Positions 1-7,264 of a stretch of 25,181 nucleotides of DNA are shown piece after piece. Positions within the stretch are counted from its first letter, which is position 1. Every line of letters begins with the position of its first letter. The position numbers and the translations under genes were made by a program. Source of the DNA: DATACN01 sp038215095 (GTDB lineage Bacteria > Actinomycetota > Thermoleophilia > Solirubrobacterales > Thermoleophilaceae); the NCBI GenBank assembly GCA_038215095.1, contig JBBQRG010000044.1, forward strand, positions 1 to 25,181, in the 5' to 3' direction. Below the pieces are notes generated by a model. It made no database searches. It was not told where the DNA came from and saw nothing but the letters and a program-made list of their open reading frames with translations.

Positions 1-537
1 GAAGACCTTGCCCTTCTTGTCGATCTCCAGCTCGAGCCAGGAGCCGCGCGCCGGCATCAGGTTGGCGATGAAGACCTGCTTCTCGCGGTCCTTGGGCTCC
101 ATCACGTAGGCGCCCGGCGAGCGCACCAGCTGCGTGACGACGACGCGCTCGGTGCCGTTGATGATGAACGTGCCCCAGTCGGTCATCCAGGGGAAGTCGC
201 CCATGAAGACGGACTGCTCCCGGATCTCACCGGTCTCGCGGTTCTGGAACGCGACCTTGACGGTCAGCGGGCGCGCGTAGGTGATGTCCTTCTCGCGGCA
301 CTCGGAGATCGACGCGACCGGGTCGTCGAAGTGGATGTCCTCGAAGACGACGGCGAGGTTGCCGGTGTAGTCCTCGATCGGCGAGACATCGTCGATCGTC
401 TCGCGGAGGCCACCCTTCTTGGTGTCCACCAGCCACTCGAACGAGCGCCTTTGAATATCGATCAGATTGGGAACTTCGAGGCTGTTCTCCAGGCGGGAGA
501 AACTGCGGCGCGTTCGAGAGACATCAGCACGTGCCAA
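1..537 (-). CDS. rpoB: RNA polymerase beta subunit, N-terminal part (cut by left window edge)
   Basis: This is the first 179 codons of the beta subunit of DNA-directed RNA polymerase, which with beta' forms the catalytic core. The translation shows the hallmark N-terminal stretches RRSFEWLV (about residues 33-40), then GEIREQSVFMGDFPWMTD and INGTERVVVTQLVRSPG in the beta lobe/protrusion region. I chose a TTG start at 537 because AAGGAG lies 8 bases upstream and the protein begins LARADVSRTRRSFSRLENSLEVP, a normal beta-subunit N-terminus. It follows rplL by 251 bases, the usual order, and continues beyond base 1. The catalytic and rifampicin-binding regions lie outside the window, so resistance state cannot be read. 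Confidence 0.97.
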   Translation of the reverse strand, partial: MARADVSRTRRSFSRLENSLEVPNLIDIQRRSFEWLVDTKKGGLRETIDDVSPIEDYTGNLAVVFEDIHFDDPVASISECREKDITYARPLTVKVAFQNRETGEIREQSVFMGDFPWMTDWGTFIINGTERVVVTQLVRSPGAYVMEPKDREKQVFIANLMPARGSWLELEIDKKGKVF

Positions 538-788
538 GACGGCGACTCCTTGAGGTCGTAAAAGCGGCGGGCGGACAGCGACGGCGAGAGGGGCGCAAAG
601 CGCGACCCACCAGAATAGCAGAGTGAAACCCGCCCCCTCAAGGGGCGGTTGCCAGCCGGCTCTCGCCGGCCCGCAGGGCCATCACGGACCCCGTCCCGAG
701 GCCCCTGGGATATGTGCAGGGGCGCCTACTCAAGGGACGGCTACGTCTATAGGCCGCCTCAAAGACTAGCGGCTATGCGGCGGAAGGG
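538..788 (-). promoter_or_regulatory. rplL-rpoB intergenic spacer with attenuator-like hairpins and possible rpoB promoter
   Basis: This 251-base spacer holds no ORF that I can support. Read on the minus strand it has one hairpin with 6-bp arms (665-670/655-660, GCCGGC both sides) and then one with 7-bp arms (642-648/630-636, CCGCCCC/GGGGCGG) that is followed by TTT. In E. coli the same spacer carries a partial terminator that lowers rpoB expression relative to rplL, and these hairpins could do the same. A promoter-like pair also fits: TTGAGG at 636-641, an 18-base spacer, and TATTCT at 612-617, upstream of the TTG start at 537. Both readings are inference from base pattern only. Confidence 0.4.
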
Positions 789-1172
789 CTACTTGAGCTC
801 GACCGAGCCGCCCGCCTCTTCGATCTCGCCCTTGAGCTTCTCGGCCTCCTCGCGCTCGATGCCCTCCTTGACCGGCTTGGGGGCCTCGTCCACGAGCGCC
901 TTGGCCTCCTTGAGGCCCAGGCCCGTGGCGGCGCGCACGACCTTGATCACCTGGATCTTCTTCTCGCCGGGGCCGGTGAGCACGACGTCCACCGTGCTCG
1001 ACTCCTCCTCGGCGGCTGCGCCGTCACCGGCGGCGGCGGCGGCCGGAGCCGCGGCGGCGACCGCGGTCGCGCTCACGCCGAAGGCCTCCTCGAGCGCCTT
1101 GATGCGCTCGGAAAGCTCGAGCACCGAGATGCCCTTCAGCTCGTCAATCCATTCCTCTGTGCTGGTGGCCAT
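789..1172 (-). CDS. rplL: 50S ribosomal protein L7/L12
   Basis: This 127-residue protein is the ribosomal stalk protein that recruits and activates translational GTPases and binds the L10 C-terminal helix as dimers. Residues 1-35 form the helical dimerization domain. An Ala/Gly-rich hinge spans about 37-55, and the conserved globular domain runs from about 61 to 127, with EKKIQVIKVVRAATGLGLKEAKALV-type sequence and a terminal GGSVELK. Its ATG overlaps the rplJ stop by one base (TAATG), so the two are likely translationally coupled, as expected for stalk stoichiometry. Length and layout are normal for the family. Confidence 0.98.
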   Translation of the reverse strand: MATSTEEWIDELKGISVLELSERIKALEEAFGVSATAVAAAAPAAAAAGDGAAAEEESSTVDVVLTGPGEKKIQVIKVVRAATGLGLKEAKALVDEAPKPVKEGIEREEAEKLKGEIEEAGGSVELK

Positions 1173-1885
1173 TAGCCCTCCTTCTGTTCCTCGCCCTCGG
1201 AGGGCGTGTCAGGTTCGTCGTCAGTTCCGCTTTCGGCGTCGTCGCCGGCCGGCTCGGCAGCCTGGTCGTCGTTCGGCTGCTCGTTGCCGTCGGCCTGGTC
1301 GGCCTCGTTCGGATCAGGTGTCTGCTCGGCATCTGCCGCGGGCGCGGGGGCTTCCCCGCTCACAAGGCCCTGGTCGGCGATCTGGCCGAGCTGCATCGCC
1401 AGTCCGGCGATCAGCTGGTTCAAGCCTCGCACCAGGCCGGTGACCGGCGAGGCGAGCGTGCCCACCAGCTGGCCGTGCAGCACCTCCACGCCAGGCAGCC
1501 GGGCGAGCTCCTCGATCTGCTCGATCGTGAGCGCCACGCCGTTCATGCGCCCGCCCTTGAAGTCGAGCATGTCGTGCTCGCGGCGGAACTGGGCGAGGGC
1601 CTTTGCGGCCAGCGCCACGTCGCCGCCCTCGGCGGCCACGAAGGTGAAGGCGGTGGGGCCTTCGAGCAGCCCCTTCAGGTCGTCGGCGCCGGCCTGCTCG
1701 GCGGCGCGCAGGGTCAGGGTGTTCTTGACCACCCGGAAGCGCGCGCCCGCGTCGAGCAGCTTCTGGCGCAGCTCGGCGGCCTGAGGCACCGAGATGCCGC
1801 GGTAGTCCACCGCGAACACGGCCTCGGAGCCCTCGATCTGGGACGCCACTTCCTGCACGACTGCTGTTTTCTGTTCTTTGTTCAT
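1172..1885 (-). CDS. rplJ: 50S ribosomal protein L10 with a long acidic C-terminal tail
   Basis: L10 anchors the L7/L12 stalk to 23S rRNA together with L11. Residues 1-175 are a normal L10: an RNA-binding domain with FAVDYRGISVPQAAELR and FRVVKNTLTLRAA, then the helical region with GQLVGTLASPVTGLVRGLNQLI and the helix that carries L7/L12 dimers. I start at the ATG at 1885 (MNKEQKTAVV); an upstream in-frame start would extend into the leader RNA. The odd part is residues 178-237, a low-complexity tail of Asp, Glu, Ala, Pro and Gln with almost no basic residues, making the protein 237 residues against about 165-175 in most bacteria. It overlaps rplL by one base, and a folded leader lies directly upstream. 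Confidence 0.96.
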   Translation of the reverse strand: MNKEQKTAVVQEVASQIEGSEAVFAVDYRGISVPQAAELRQKLLDAGARFRVVKNTLTLRAAEQAGADDLKGLLEGPTAFTFVAAEGGDVALAAKALAQFRREHDMLDFKGGRMNGVALTIEQIEELARLPGVEVLHGQLVGTLASPVTGLVRGLNQLIAGLAMQLGQIADQGLVSGEAPAPAADAEQTPDPNEADQADGNEQPNDDQAAEPAGDDAESGTDDEPDTPSEGEEQKEG

Positions 1886-1994
1886 AGAAAGAGCCCGCAC
1901 GCAGGCGGACTCACGGAACTTGGGGGTTCTGCGGCTCCGCCTGCACCGGACTTCTGGTTGCCGGTGGTCTGGGGCGAGAATGCTGTTGCTGCGA
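1886..1994 (-). promoter_or_regulatory. L10 leader RNA (autoregulatory 5' structure of rplJ-rplL)
   Basis: The 109 bases between rplA and rplJ fold on the minus strand into two stems: a 9-bp stem, GCAGGCGGA/TCCGCCTGC (1936-1944 with 1901-1909), enclosing a purine- and C-rich internal loop, and an upstream stem, CACCGG/CCGGTG (1961-1966 with 1944-1949). In known L10 leaders, free L10(L12)4 complex binds such a kinked stem just upstream of rplJ and represses the pair. Position and architecture match. The kink-turn bases were not verified against a covariance model, and no strong Shine-Dalgarno sits before the rplJ ATG, which agrees with structure-controlled initiation. Confidence 0.65.
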
Positions 1995-2717
1995 TCAGGC
2001 TAGCGCGGGTGCCTCCTCGACGATGCCGCGGGTGCGCGCCGGGTCCACCCGCACGCCCGGGCTCATCGTCGTGGTGAGCGTGACGGTCCGCAGGTACCGG
2101 CCCTTCGCGGCCGCCGGCTTGGCGCGCTGGATCTCGTCCATCAGCGCCGCGTAGTTCTCGAGCAGCGCCTTCTCCTCGAAGCGGACCTTGCCGATCGGCA
2201 GGTGCACGATGGCCATGCGGTCGGTGCGGTACTCGACCTTGCCGGCCTTCGACTCGGACACGGCCTTGCCGATGTCCTGGGTCACCGTGCCGACCTTCGG
2301 GTTCGGCATCTTGCCCTGCGGCCCGAGGATGCGGCCGAGCCTGCCGACCGTGGCCATCATGTCCGGCGTCGCGATCGCCACGTCGAAGTCGGTGAAGCCC
2401 TCCTCCACGCGGCCGGCCAGGTCGTCGTCGCCCACGAAGTCGGCGCCGGCCTCCTCGGCCTCGCGCGCCTTGTCGCCCTTGGCGAACACGGCCACCGTCA
2501 TCTCCTTGCCGAGCCCGTGCGGCATCGCGATCGTCCCGCGCAGCTGCTGGTCGGCATGGCGCACGTTCAGGCCGGTGCGGATGTGCACCTCGACCGTCTC
2601 GTCGAACTTGGTGGTCGGAAGGCTCTTGATGAGCTGGACCGCCTCGGCCGGCGAGTACGCGCGCTCGCGGTCAACGAGCTCGAGTGCCTGCCGGTAGCGC
2701 TTGCCGTGCTTGGGCAT
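1995..2717 (-). CDS. rplA: 50S ribosomal protein L1
   Basis: The 240-residue L1 binds 23S rRNA at the E-site stalk and helps tRNA release. The translation has the family signatures throughout: GKRYRQALELVDRERAYSP at the N-terminus, VEVHIRTGLNVRHADQQLRG, the GRLGRILGPQGKMPNPKVGT region near residues 127-146, and a C-terminal GRYLRTVTLTTTMSPGVRVD. The ATG at 2717 is preceded by GAGG with 6-base spacing, inside the end of rplK, and only 3 bases separate the two genes, so they are coupled. Length is standard. A short Pro/Ala-rich end (EEAPALA) is the only variable part. Confidence 0.98.
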   Translation of the reverse strand: MPKHGKRYRQALELVDRERAYSPAEAVQLIKSLPTTKFDETVEVHIRTGLNVRHADQQLRGTIAMPHGLGKEMTVAVFAKGDKAREAEEAGADFVGDDDLAGRVEEGFTDFDVAIATPDMMATVGRLGRILGPQGKMPNPKVGTVTQDIGKAVSESKAGKVEYRTDRMAIVHLPIGKVRFEEKALLENYAALMDEIQRAKPAAAKGRYLRTVTLTTTMSPGVRVDPARTRGIVEEAPALA

Positions 2718-2720
2718 CTA

Positions 2721-3143
2721 CTACCTCACATCCACGCCCATCGAGCGCGCGGTGCCCTCGATGATCTTGGCCGCCTGGTCGACGTCGTTCGCGTTCAGGT
2801 CGGGCATCTTCTTCTCGGCGATCTCGCGCACCTGGGACTTGCTGATCGTCCCGACCTTGTTGCGGTTCGGCTCACCCGAGCCCTTGTCGAGCCCGATCGC
2901 CTGCTTGATCAGAACGGCCGCGGGCGGGGTCTTCGTGATGAAGGTGAAGGAGCGGTCCTCGAAGACCGTGATCTCCACGGGGATGATCGTGCCGTTCTCG
3001 TTCTGCGTCTGGGCGTTGAACGACTTGCAGAACTCCATGATGTTCACCCCGTGCTGGCCCAGCGCGGGGCCGACCGGCGGGGCCGGGTTGGCGGCGCCGC
3101 CGGGCACCTGCAGCTTGATGAGAGTGAGGACCTTCTTGGCCAT
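2721..3143 (-). CDS. rplK: 50S ribosomal protein L11
   Basis: L11 (140 residues) forms the GTPase-associated centre with L10 and 23S rRNA and is the target region of thiopeptide antibiotics. Seen in the translation are the Pro-rich N-terminal domain (VPGGAANPAPPVGPALGQHG, residues 14-33), the VEITVFEDRSFTFITKTPP stretch, and the C-terminal RNA-binding domain from about residue 72, ending in KIIEGTARSMGVDV. Start ATG at 3143; the gene lies 9 bases downstream of the nusG stop and 3 bases upstream of rplA, the canonical nusG-rplK-rplA order. Nothing unusual. Confidence 0.98.
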   Translation of the reverse strand: MAKKVLTLIKLQVPGGAANPAPPVGPALGQHGVNIMEFCKSFNAQTQNENGTIIPVEITVFEDRSFTFITKTPPAAVLIKQAIGLDKGSGEPNRNKVGTISKSQVREIAEKKMPDLNANDVDQAAKIIEGTARSMGVDVR

Positions 3144-3152
3144 TGCTCGAGC

Positions 3153-3674
3153 CTAGACCTTCTTGACCTGGTCGAAGCCGACCTCGACCGGGGTCTCCCG
3201 GCCGAAGATCGACACGAGCACCTTGAGCTTGGCCGCGTCGTCGTTGATCTCCGAGATCTCGCCAGAGAAGTCCGACAGCGGGCCGGACACCACCTTGACG
3301 GACTCGCCGATCGAGAACTGGGCGCGCGTGCGCGGCCGCTCGGCGTGCTCGCGGTGCAGCAGCCGGTCGACCTCGCCCTGGTTCAGCGGCACGGGCTTCT
3401 GCGACGGACCGACGAAGCCGGTCACGCCCGGGGTGTTCTTCACGAGACCCCAGGAGTCGTCGGTGAGGTTCATGTTCACGAGCAGGTAGCCGGGCATCGT
3501 GCGCTGCTCCTTCTGGATCTTCTGCCCGTCCTTCATCTCCTGGATCACCTCGGTGGGCACCACGATCTGGCGGATCGAGCCCTCCTGCCCGAGCGAGACA
3601 CGGCGATGCTCAAGGTTCTGCTTGACCTTGTTCTCGTGACCTGAATAGGTGTTAACGGCGTACCAGCGAAACAT
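3153..3674 (-). CDS. nusG: transcription elongation/antitermination factor NusG
   Basis: NusG (173 residues) binds the RNA polymerase clamp through its N-terminal domain and contacts Rho or ribosomal protein S10 through its KOW domain. The NGN domain covers about residues 1-110, beginning FRWYAVNTYSGHENKVKQNL and containing MPGYLLVNMNLTDDSW, TPGVTGFVG and KPVPLNQGEVDRLL. The KOW motif lies at about 123-140 (GESVKVVSGPLSDFSGEI). The ATG at 3674 is 6 bases past the secE stop, the usual secE-nusG pair. Unlike many actinobacterial NusG proteins it lacks a long N-terminal extension, so it is close to the minimal form. Confidence 0.97.
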   Translation of the reverse strand: MFRWYAVNTYSGHENKVKQNLEHRRVSLGQEGSIRQIVVPTEVIQEMKDGQKIQKEQRTMPGYLLVNMNLTDDSWGLVKNTPGVTGFVGPSQKPVPLNQGEVDRLLHREHAERPRTRAQFSIGESVKVVSGPLSDFSGEISEINDDAAKLKVLVSIFGRETPVEVGFDQVKKV

Positions 3675-3680
3675 TGGCTC

Positions 3681-4235
3681 TCAGAGGATCGAGTTGATGA
3701 TGCGAGAGAAGACGGCGTCCAGCAGTCCAAGGTAGCCGCCCATCAGCAGGACAAAACCGAGCACCACGCCTGTGAGGGTCGTGAGGGCCTGACGGTCCGG
3801 CCACTGGACCCGCTGAAGCTCGGCCCAAGACGCGACGAGGAACTGTACGACACGAGAGCGGTCCTTGCCGTGGCCGGCCCCGTGCTGGGCGCGGCGGCCG
3901 CGCGGGGCGTAGTCGTCGGCGGGGTCGACGCCGTCGATCCCGAACTCGCGCTCGTCGACGCTGGCGAGGGCCCCGGCCTCCATGGCGTCGGCCTCGAGCT
4001 CCGGGTCGACGTCGTCCAGCTCGTCGATCGGCTCGTCGCGGCCTGTGTAGTCGGAGCGGCCCTCCTGGGGGGGCGGAGCGCCCACCGCGAGCTCCGGCAG
4101 GATGCCCGGCGCCGGGCTGGCGGCGCGCTGGTCGTCGATCCCCGGCACGTCCGGGGGCGTGTCCTGCCCGCCGGCCTGGCGGCGCGCGCGCCGCTCGGCC
4201 TGCCGCTGCTTGGCACGCTGACGATCCCTTGCCAA
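3681..4235 (-). CDS. secE: preprotein translocase subunit SecE with long hydrophilic N-terminal extension
   Basis: SecE clamps the two halves of SecY in the membrane protein-conducting channel. Only residues 126-184 look like a bacterial SecE: an amphipathic helix VVQFLVASWAELQRVQWPDR with the conserved WP pair, followed by one membrane helix (about 152-174) and a short end. Residues 1-125 are hydrophilic: a very basic start rich in Arg and Gln (1-20), then an acidic, Pro-rich, probably disordered stretch. I use the TTG at 4235, which has AGAAGGG upstream; no Met start lies closer to the conserved part except internal ones. Actinobacterial SecE proteins often carry such tails, but this one is about twice as long as the functional part. 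Confidence 0.93.
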   Translation of the reverse strand: MARDRQRAKQRQAERRARRQAGGQDTPPDVPGIDDQRAASPAPGILPELAVGAPPPQEGRSDYTGRDEPIDELDDVDPELEADAMEAGALASVDEREFGIDGVDPADDYAPRGRRAQHGAGHGKDRSRVVQFLVASWAELQRVQWPDRQALTTLTGVVLGFVLLMGGYLGLLDAVFSRIINSIL

Positions 4236-4274
4236 GTCGCTACGCCCTTCTAGACGCGCGCGAGGGTACCCGCA

Positions 4275-4439
4275 TCAGCGGGTCTCCTTGTGGGGCGTGT
4301 GGGAACTGCACCAACGGCAGTACTTGCGCAGCTCGATCCGCTCGGGATCGTTGCGCTTGGACTTCTGCGATTGGTAGTTACGCCGCTTGCACTCCTCGCA
4401 CGCGAGGGTGACGGTGATTCGGACGTCTCCGCGAGCCAT
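4275..4439 (-). CDS. rpmG: 50S ribosomal protein L33
   Basis: This 54-residue gene encodes L33 of the large subunit. The translation starts MARGDVRITVTLACEECKRR and has two CxxC pairs (C14/C17 and C41/C44), so it is the zinc-ribbon form. NYQSQKSKRNDPERIELRKY lies between them and the C-terminus HTPHKETR is typical. The ATG at 4439 has AGGAG 2 bases upstream. It precedes secE by 39 bases, the normal actinobacterial neighbour order, but the tRNA-Trp often found between rpmG and secE is absent here. Upstream lies the glycosyltransferase operon instead of the usual tRNA genes. Confidence 0.97.
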   Translation of the reverse strand: MARGDVRITVTLACEECKRRNYQSQKSKRNDPERIELRKYCRWCSSHTPHKETR

Positions 4440-4468
4440 GGCTCCTGAAAGGGTTGATTCTTTGTGCG

Positions 4469-4494
4469 GCGGCGCAGAAAAGCCTCCGCGCCGC
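4469..4494 (-). terminator. hairpin between glycosyltransferase operon and rpmG
   Basis: A perfect 7-bp GC stem (GCGGCGC at 4469-4475 with GCGCCGC at 4488-4494) and 12-base loop sits 21 bases past the stop of the last glycosyltransferase gene and 29 bases before the rpmG start. No U-tract follows on the minus strand, so it is at best a weak or Rho-assisted terminator or an mRNA-processing stem. It marks the only boundary visible between the two units; no convincing rpmG promoter was seen after it. Confidence 0.35.
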
Positions 4495-4515
4495 TCGCAG
4501 AGGACGCTGCCGAGT

Positions 4516-5784
4516 CTAGCGCCCGGACCACGCGACCTCCGCCTCGGCGCCGAAGGCGTGCAGCTGCTCGACCATGCGTCGCTGGTCGAAGCGTCGGCCG
4601 GCAGCCTCGGCGGCCGACGCGCCCATCCGGGCGCGCGTCTCCGGCTCGTCGAGCAGCCGGCCGATCGAGCTCGCCAGCTCCTCCGGCCGTTCCGGGGCGG
4701 ACAGCAGGCCGGTGCGGCCGTGGTCCACTACCTCCGCGAGCCCGCCAGTGCCGGCCGCGACCACCGGCGTCCCGCAGGCCAGTGCCTCGGCGGCGCCCAG
4801 GCAGAAGGTCTCCTCCCAGGCGGCGTGCACGTAGAGGTCGGCGGCGCGGTGCAGCCGGGCGAGGGCCTCGGGCGTGTCGAGATACGGCAGGTGGCGGATG
4901 CGCGCGCGCTCGCCGAGCCGCTCCAGCGGCGCCCGGCCGCCCACCACCACCAGCTCCAGCGTCCGGTCGGGCGTGGCGCGGGCCAGGAGCTCGACGGCGC
5001 GGCGCAGCGTGGCCACGTCCTTGTAGCGGTTGGCTGCGCCGAGGTTGCATACGAACACGAGCAGCGCGGCCCCGGCGGGAACGCCGAGAGCTTCGCGGTC
5101 GGCGGCGGGGCCGGCGGGGGTGAAGGTGTCCAGGTCCACCCCATTGGGGACCACCGCCGAGCCCGCGATCGCTGGCCCCAGCAGCGAGCGCCGCGCGCGC
5201 TCGAGCTGCCACTGCGAGGGGCTGACCACGAACAGGCTGGAGCGGCTGAAGATCGACAGCTTGCGCTGCCAGTTGACGCGCGTGCCGTCGCGCTCGATGG
5301 CCGGCGGGATGGTCAGGTCAGGGCACTTGCCGCAGCCGTGCTCCCAGCGCCCGCAGCCCAGCGGCACGGCGCAGTGGCCGGTGAACGACCAGCTGTCGGC
5401 CAGCCGCAGGACCGTCGGGACCCGCCGCGACAGCTCGGGCACGGTGCGCAGGTCGAAGTAGTCGCCGTGGAGGTTGCCCAGGAAGACCACGTCGGGCTCT
5501 GGCTCTCCCGCCGCCTCGAGCAGCCGGTGCGAACCCGGATGGTCGAAGTCCTCGATGCCGGCCAGGCGGCTGGCCGTGCGGCGAGCCTCGTGGGCGAAGC
5601 GCCGCCCGGGCGCGGCGTGCGGCTCGCGGGGCAGAGCGACCACACGCGGGTGATCGCCGCTCTTGTGGCCGACGGCCATCCAGGTCTCGGTGCCGAGGGC
5701 CGGAAAGCCGTCCAGGACCGCGGCAGAGATTCGCTCGGCCCCGCCGCCGGCGTCGACCGAGTCCACTAGCAGGACCTTTCGCAC
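4516..5784 (-). CDS. GT4-family glycosyltransferase with cysteine cluster
   Basis: A 422-residue retaining GT-B glycosyltransferase, probably adding a sugar from a nucleotide donor during surface glycan assembly on the cytoplasmic side of the membrane. The N-terminal Rossmann half starts RKVLLVDSVDAGGGAERIS with the glycine-rich loop at 12-15. A four-cysteine cluster (C138, C144, C151, C154; HCAVPLGCGRWEHGCGKCP) matches a motif in several GT4 colanic-acid-type transferases. The C-terminal donor half has VVPNGVD (212-218) and the EX7E pair E325/E333 followed by ACGTPVVA. I choose the GTG at 5784 because upstream in-frame sequence lies inside the preceding gene and is low-complexity. The gap to that gene is 4 bases; it is the last gene of the operon. 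Substrate unknown. Confidence 0.9.
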   Translation of the reverse strand: MRKVLLVDSVDAGGGAERISAAVLDGFPALGTETWMAVGHKSGDHPRVVALPREPHAAPGRRFAHEARRTASRLAGIEDFDHPGSHRLLEAAGEPEPDVVFLGNLHGDYFDLRTVPELSRRVPTVLRLADSWSFTGHCAVPLGCGRWEHGCGKCPDLTIPPAIERDGTRVNWQRKLSIFSRSSLFVVSPSQWQLERARRSLLGPAIAGSAVVPNGVDLDTFTPAGPAADREALGVPAGAALLVFVCNLGAANRYKDVATLRRAVELLARATPDRTLELVVVGGRAPLERLGERARIRHLPYLDTPEALARLHRAADLYVHAAWEETFCLGAAEALACGTPVVAAGTGGLAEVVDHGRTGLLSAPERPEELASSIGRLLDEPETRARMGASAAEAAGRRFDQRRMVEQLHAFGAEAEVAWSGR

Positions 5785-5788
5785 CGGA

Positions 5789-7264
5789 TCAGACGGCGAT
5801 CGACACGATCGGCATGCCGAGCCTGCGCCCGTCGCGAGGCCCGGCCGCCGGCGGCTCCAGCGGCCGGGTGAGCAGCGTGACCGTGGTGATCGCGGGGCCG
5901 CTTCGCTTGCGGCCGGGCACGGGCACATCGACCGTCGGCCCCTCGGCGTGCAACTGCTCTGGTGGCACCCGGCGGCCGTCGACGTAGGCGGCACGAAGGC
6001 CGTCGAGCGGCGCCCCGCGCAGGCCGCCGGTCTCGATGCGGAGGCTGCGGGCGTCGCTCGCCGCGGCCAGTCGAAGGACGGTCACGGGCTCGGTCCAGCG
6101 AAACCAGCGCTCGCCCTGGCGCTCCAGGCCGTGGACCCCGACCAGCTCTTCGTGACTGAATTCCTCGACGCCACGTCGCCCGGACCATGCTCGAAGCGGG
6201 GATGGAGGCTCCAGCTCGTCGTGTACCCAGGCCAGCTGCGTCAGCTCCAGGACCTGCTCGTGCGCGCGCAGGAAGGCGGGCCAGCTGAGGTCCGGCGGCA
6301 CGAAATCCTGCGATGCCGCGAGCTCGCAAAGCCGAAACACGACCTTGGCGCGCGCCAGGTGGGGCGCCGTGCCGCCGACTGCGGCGGGCAACCACGCGCC
6401 CAGCTCGCGTAACAGCCACGGCAGTGCGCTACGCCGCCCTAGCACCGCACGGGCCGCCGAAGCGGCGATCACGGCGGCGGCCCGGCAGGCGACGGGCCGC
6501 TGGTAGCGGAGGCGGTTGGTCCAAACCGGCGCTGGGCCGAAGTACGGCTCGCAAAATGCCCGATCGAGGCGCGTTCGCGCCTCGCACTCCCCGCGCGCGT
6601 AGTCGGCCGAGAAACCGTGGTGCTCCTCGATCTCGTCGTTGTGAACGTGCAGCACGTGTGCGTCCGGCACGTGACCGATTCGAGCACCCTGCCGGTGCAA
6701 ACGGGCCGAGAGCAGGGGCGCGGAAAAGAGCCCGTACCGGGAGTCCAGGCCGCCGGCCTGCCGGTAGACCTCACGCCGGATCGCGAATCCGACCAGGTTC
6801 AGCCGGGGCCACTGGCCAGGCTCGTCCCACTGCTTGTAGATCTGCTCGAACCAGCGCGCGCCCAGTTCGCTGACGGCGTTGCTGATGATGTGGCCGTGAT
6901 CGAGCGTGAGGGCGTCACGCTCGCCGTAAGTCTGGATCATTCGAACCACGGAGGCCAGGCAGGCCGGATCGGCCTCGCAGTGGCTTTCCGTCAGCACGAG
7001 CCAGTCGGAGCTCGCTCGAGCCGCTGCGGCGTTCCAGAGCTCCATCAGGTTCGCCCCGGGGACGTGCTCGAACACGTCGTGCTCGGCCAGCAGCTCGCGA
7101 ACGGGCTCCTCGCCCCCCGGATCCTCGCCGGTCGAGGTGATGACCACCTGGTAGCGCTCGCGCGGCAGCGACTGCTCGTGCGTCCAGGTGCGCAGGTGCT
7201 CGACGGCGTCCCCGCGCGCGTCCTCGAGCGGCACGAGCAGCGACAGCTCAGGCACGCCCGGCAC
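5789..7264 (-). CDS. GT2-like glycosyltransferase with ESH motif and C-terminal beta-sandwich
   Basis: A 491-residue GT-A type transferase. Residues 5-200 form the nucleotide-diphospho-sugar domain: ELSLLVPLEDARG, then ANLMELWNAAAARASSDWLVL, and at 92-97 TESHCE where GT2 enzymes usually have DXD. This resembles the DSHCE metal motif of GT27 polypeptide GalNAc-transferases, with Glu for Asp. LVGFAIRREVYRQAGGLD (158-175) is the usual acceptor-side segment. Residues about 375-491 look like a beta-sandwich ending GRRLGMPIVSIAV. The GTG at 7264 directly abuts the TAG of the previous gene with no spacing, so translation is coupled. Acceptor and donor cannot be read from sequence. Confidence 0.85.
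   Translation of the reverse strand: MPGVPELSLLVPLEDARGDAVEHLRTWTHEQSLPRERYQVVITSTGEDPGGEEPVRELLAEHDVFEHVPGANLMELWNAAAARASSDWLVLTESHCEADPACLASVVRMIQTYGERDALTLDHGHIISNAVSELGARWFEQIYKQWDEPGQWPRLNLVGFAIRREVYRQAGGLDSRYGLFSAPLLSARLHRQGARIGHVPDAHVLHVHNDEIEEHHGFSADYARGECEARTRLDRAFCEPYFGPAPVWTNRLRYQRPVACRAAAVIAASAARAVLGRRSALPWLLRELGAWLPAAVGGTAPHLARAKVVFRLCELAASQDFVPPDLSWPAFLRAHEQVLELTQLAWVHDELEPPSPLRAWSGRRGVEEFSHEELVGVHGLERQGERWFRWTEPVTVLRLAAASDARSLRIETGGLRGAPLDGLRAAYVDGRRVPPEQLHAEGPTVDVPVPGRKRSGPAITTVTLLTRPLEPPAAGPRDGRRLGMPIVSIAV

Noticed and set aside
2202..3644. 480-codon plus-strand frame opposite rplA, rplK and nusG
   Set aside because: Antisense shadow of three conserved ribosomal/NusG genes; composition is low-complexity Leu/Asp/His/Arg with no domain.
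4440..4515. Possible attachment-site copy of the tRNA-Thr 3' end at the far side of the glycosyltransferase operon
   Set aside because: I looked for a repeat of the T-arm/acceptor sequence here and saw none, so an integrated island is not demonstrated.
5785..5994. 70-residue upstream extension of the cysteine-cluster GT4
   Set aside because: It lies inside the preceding gene and is low-complexity; the protein motif begins at the GTG at 5784.
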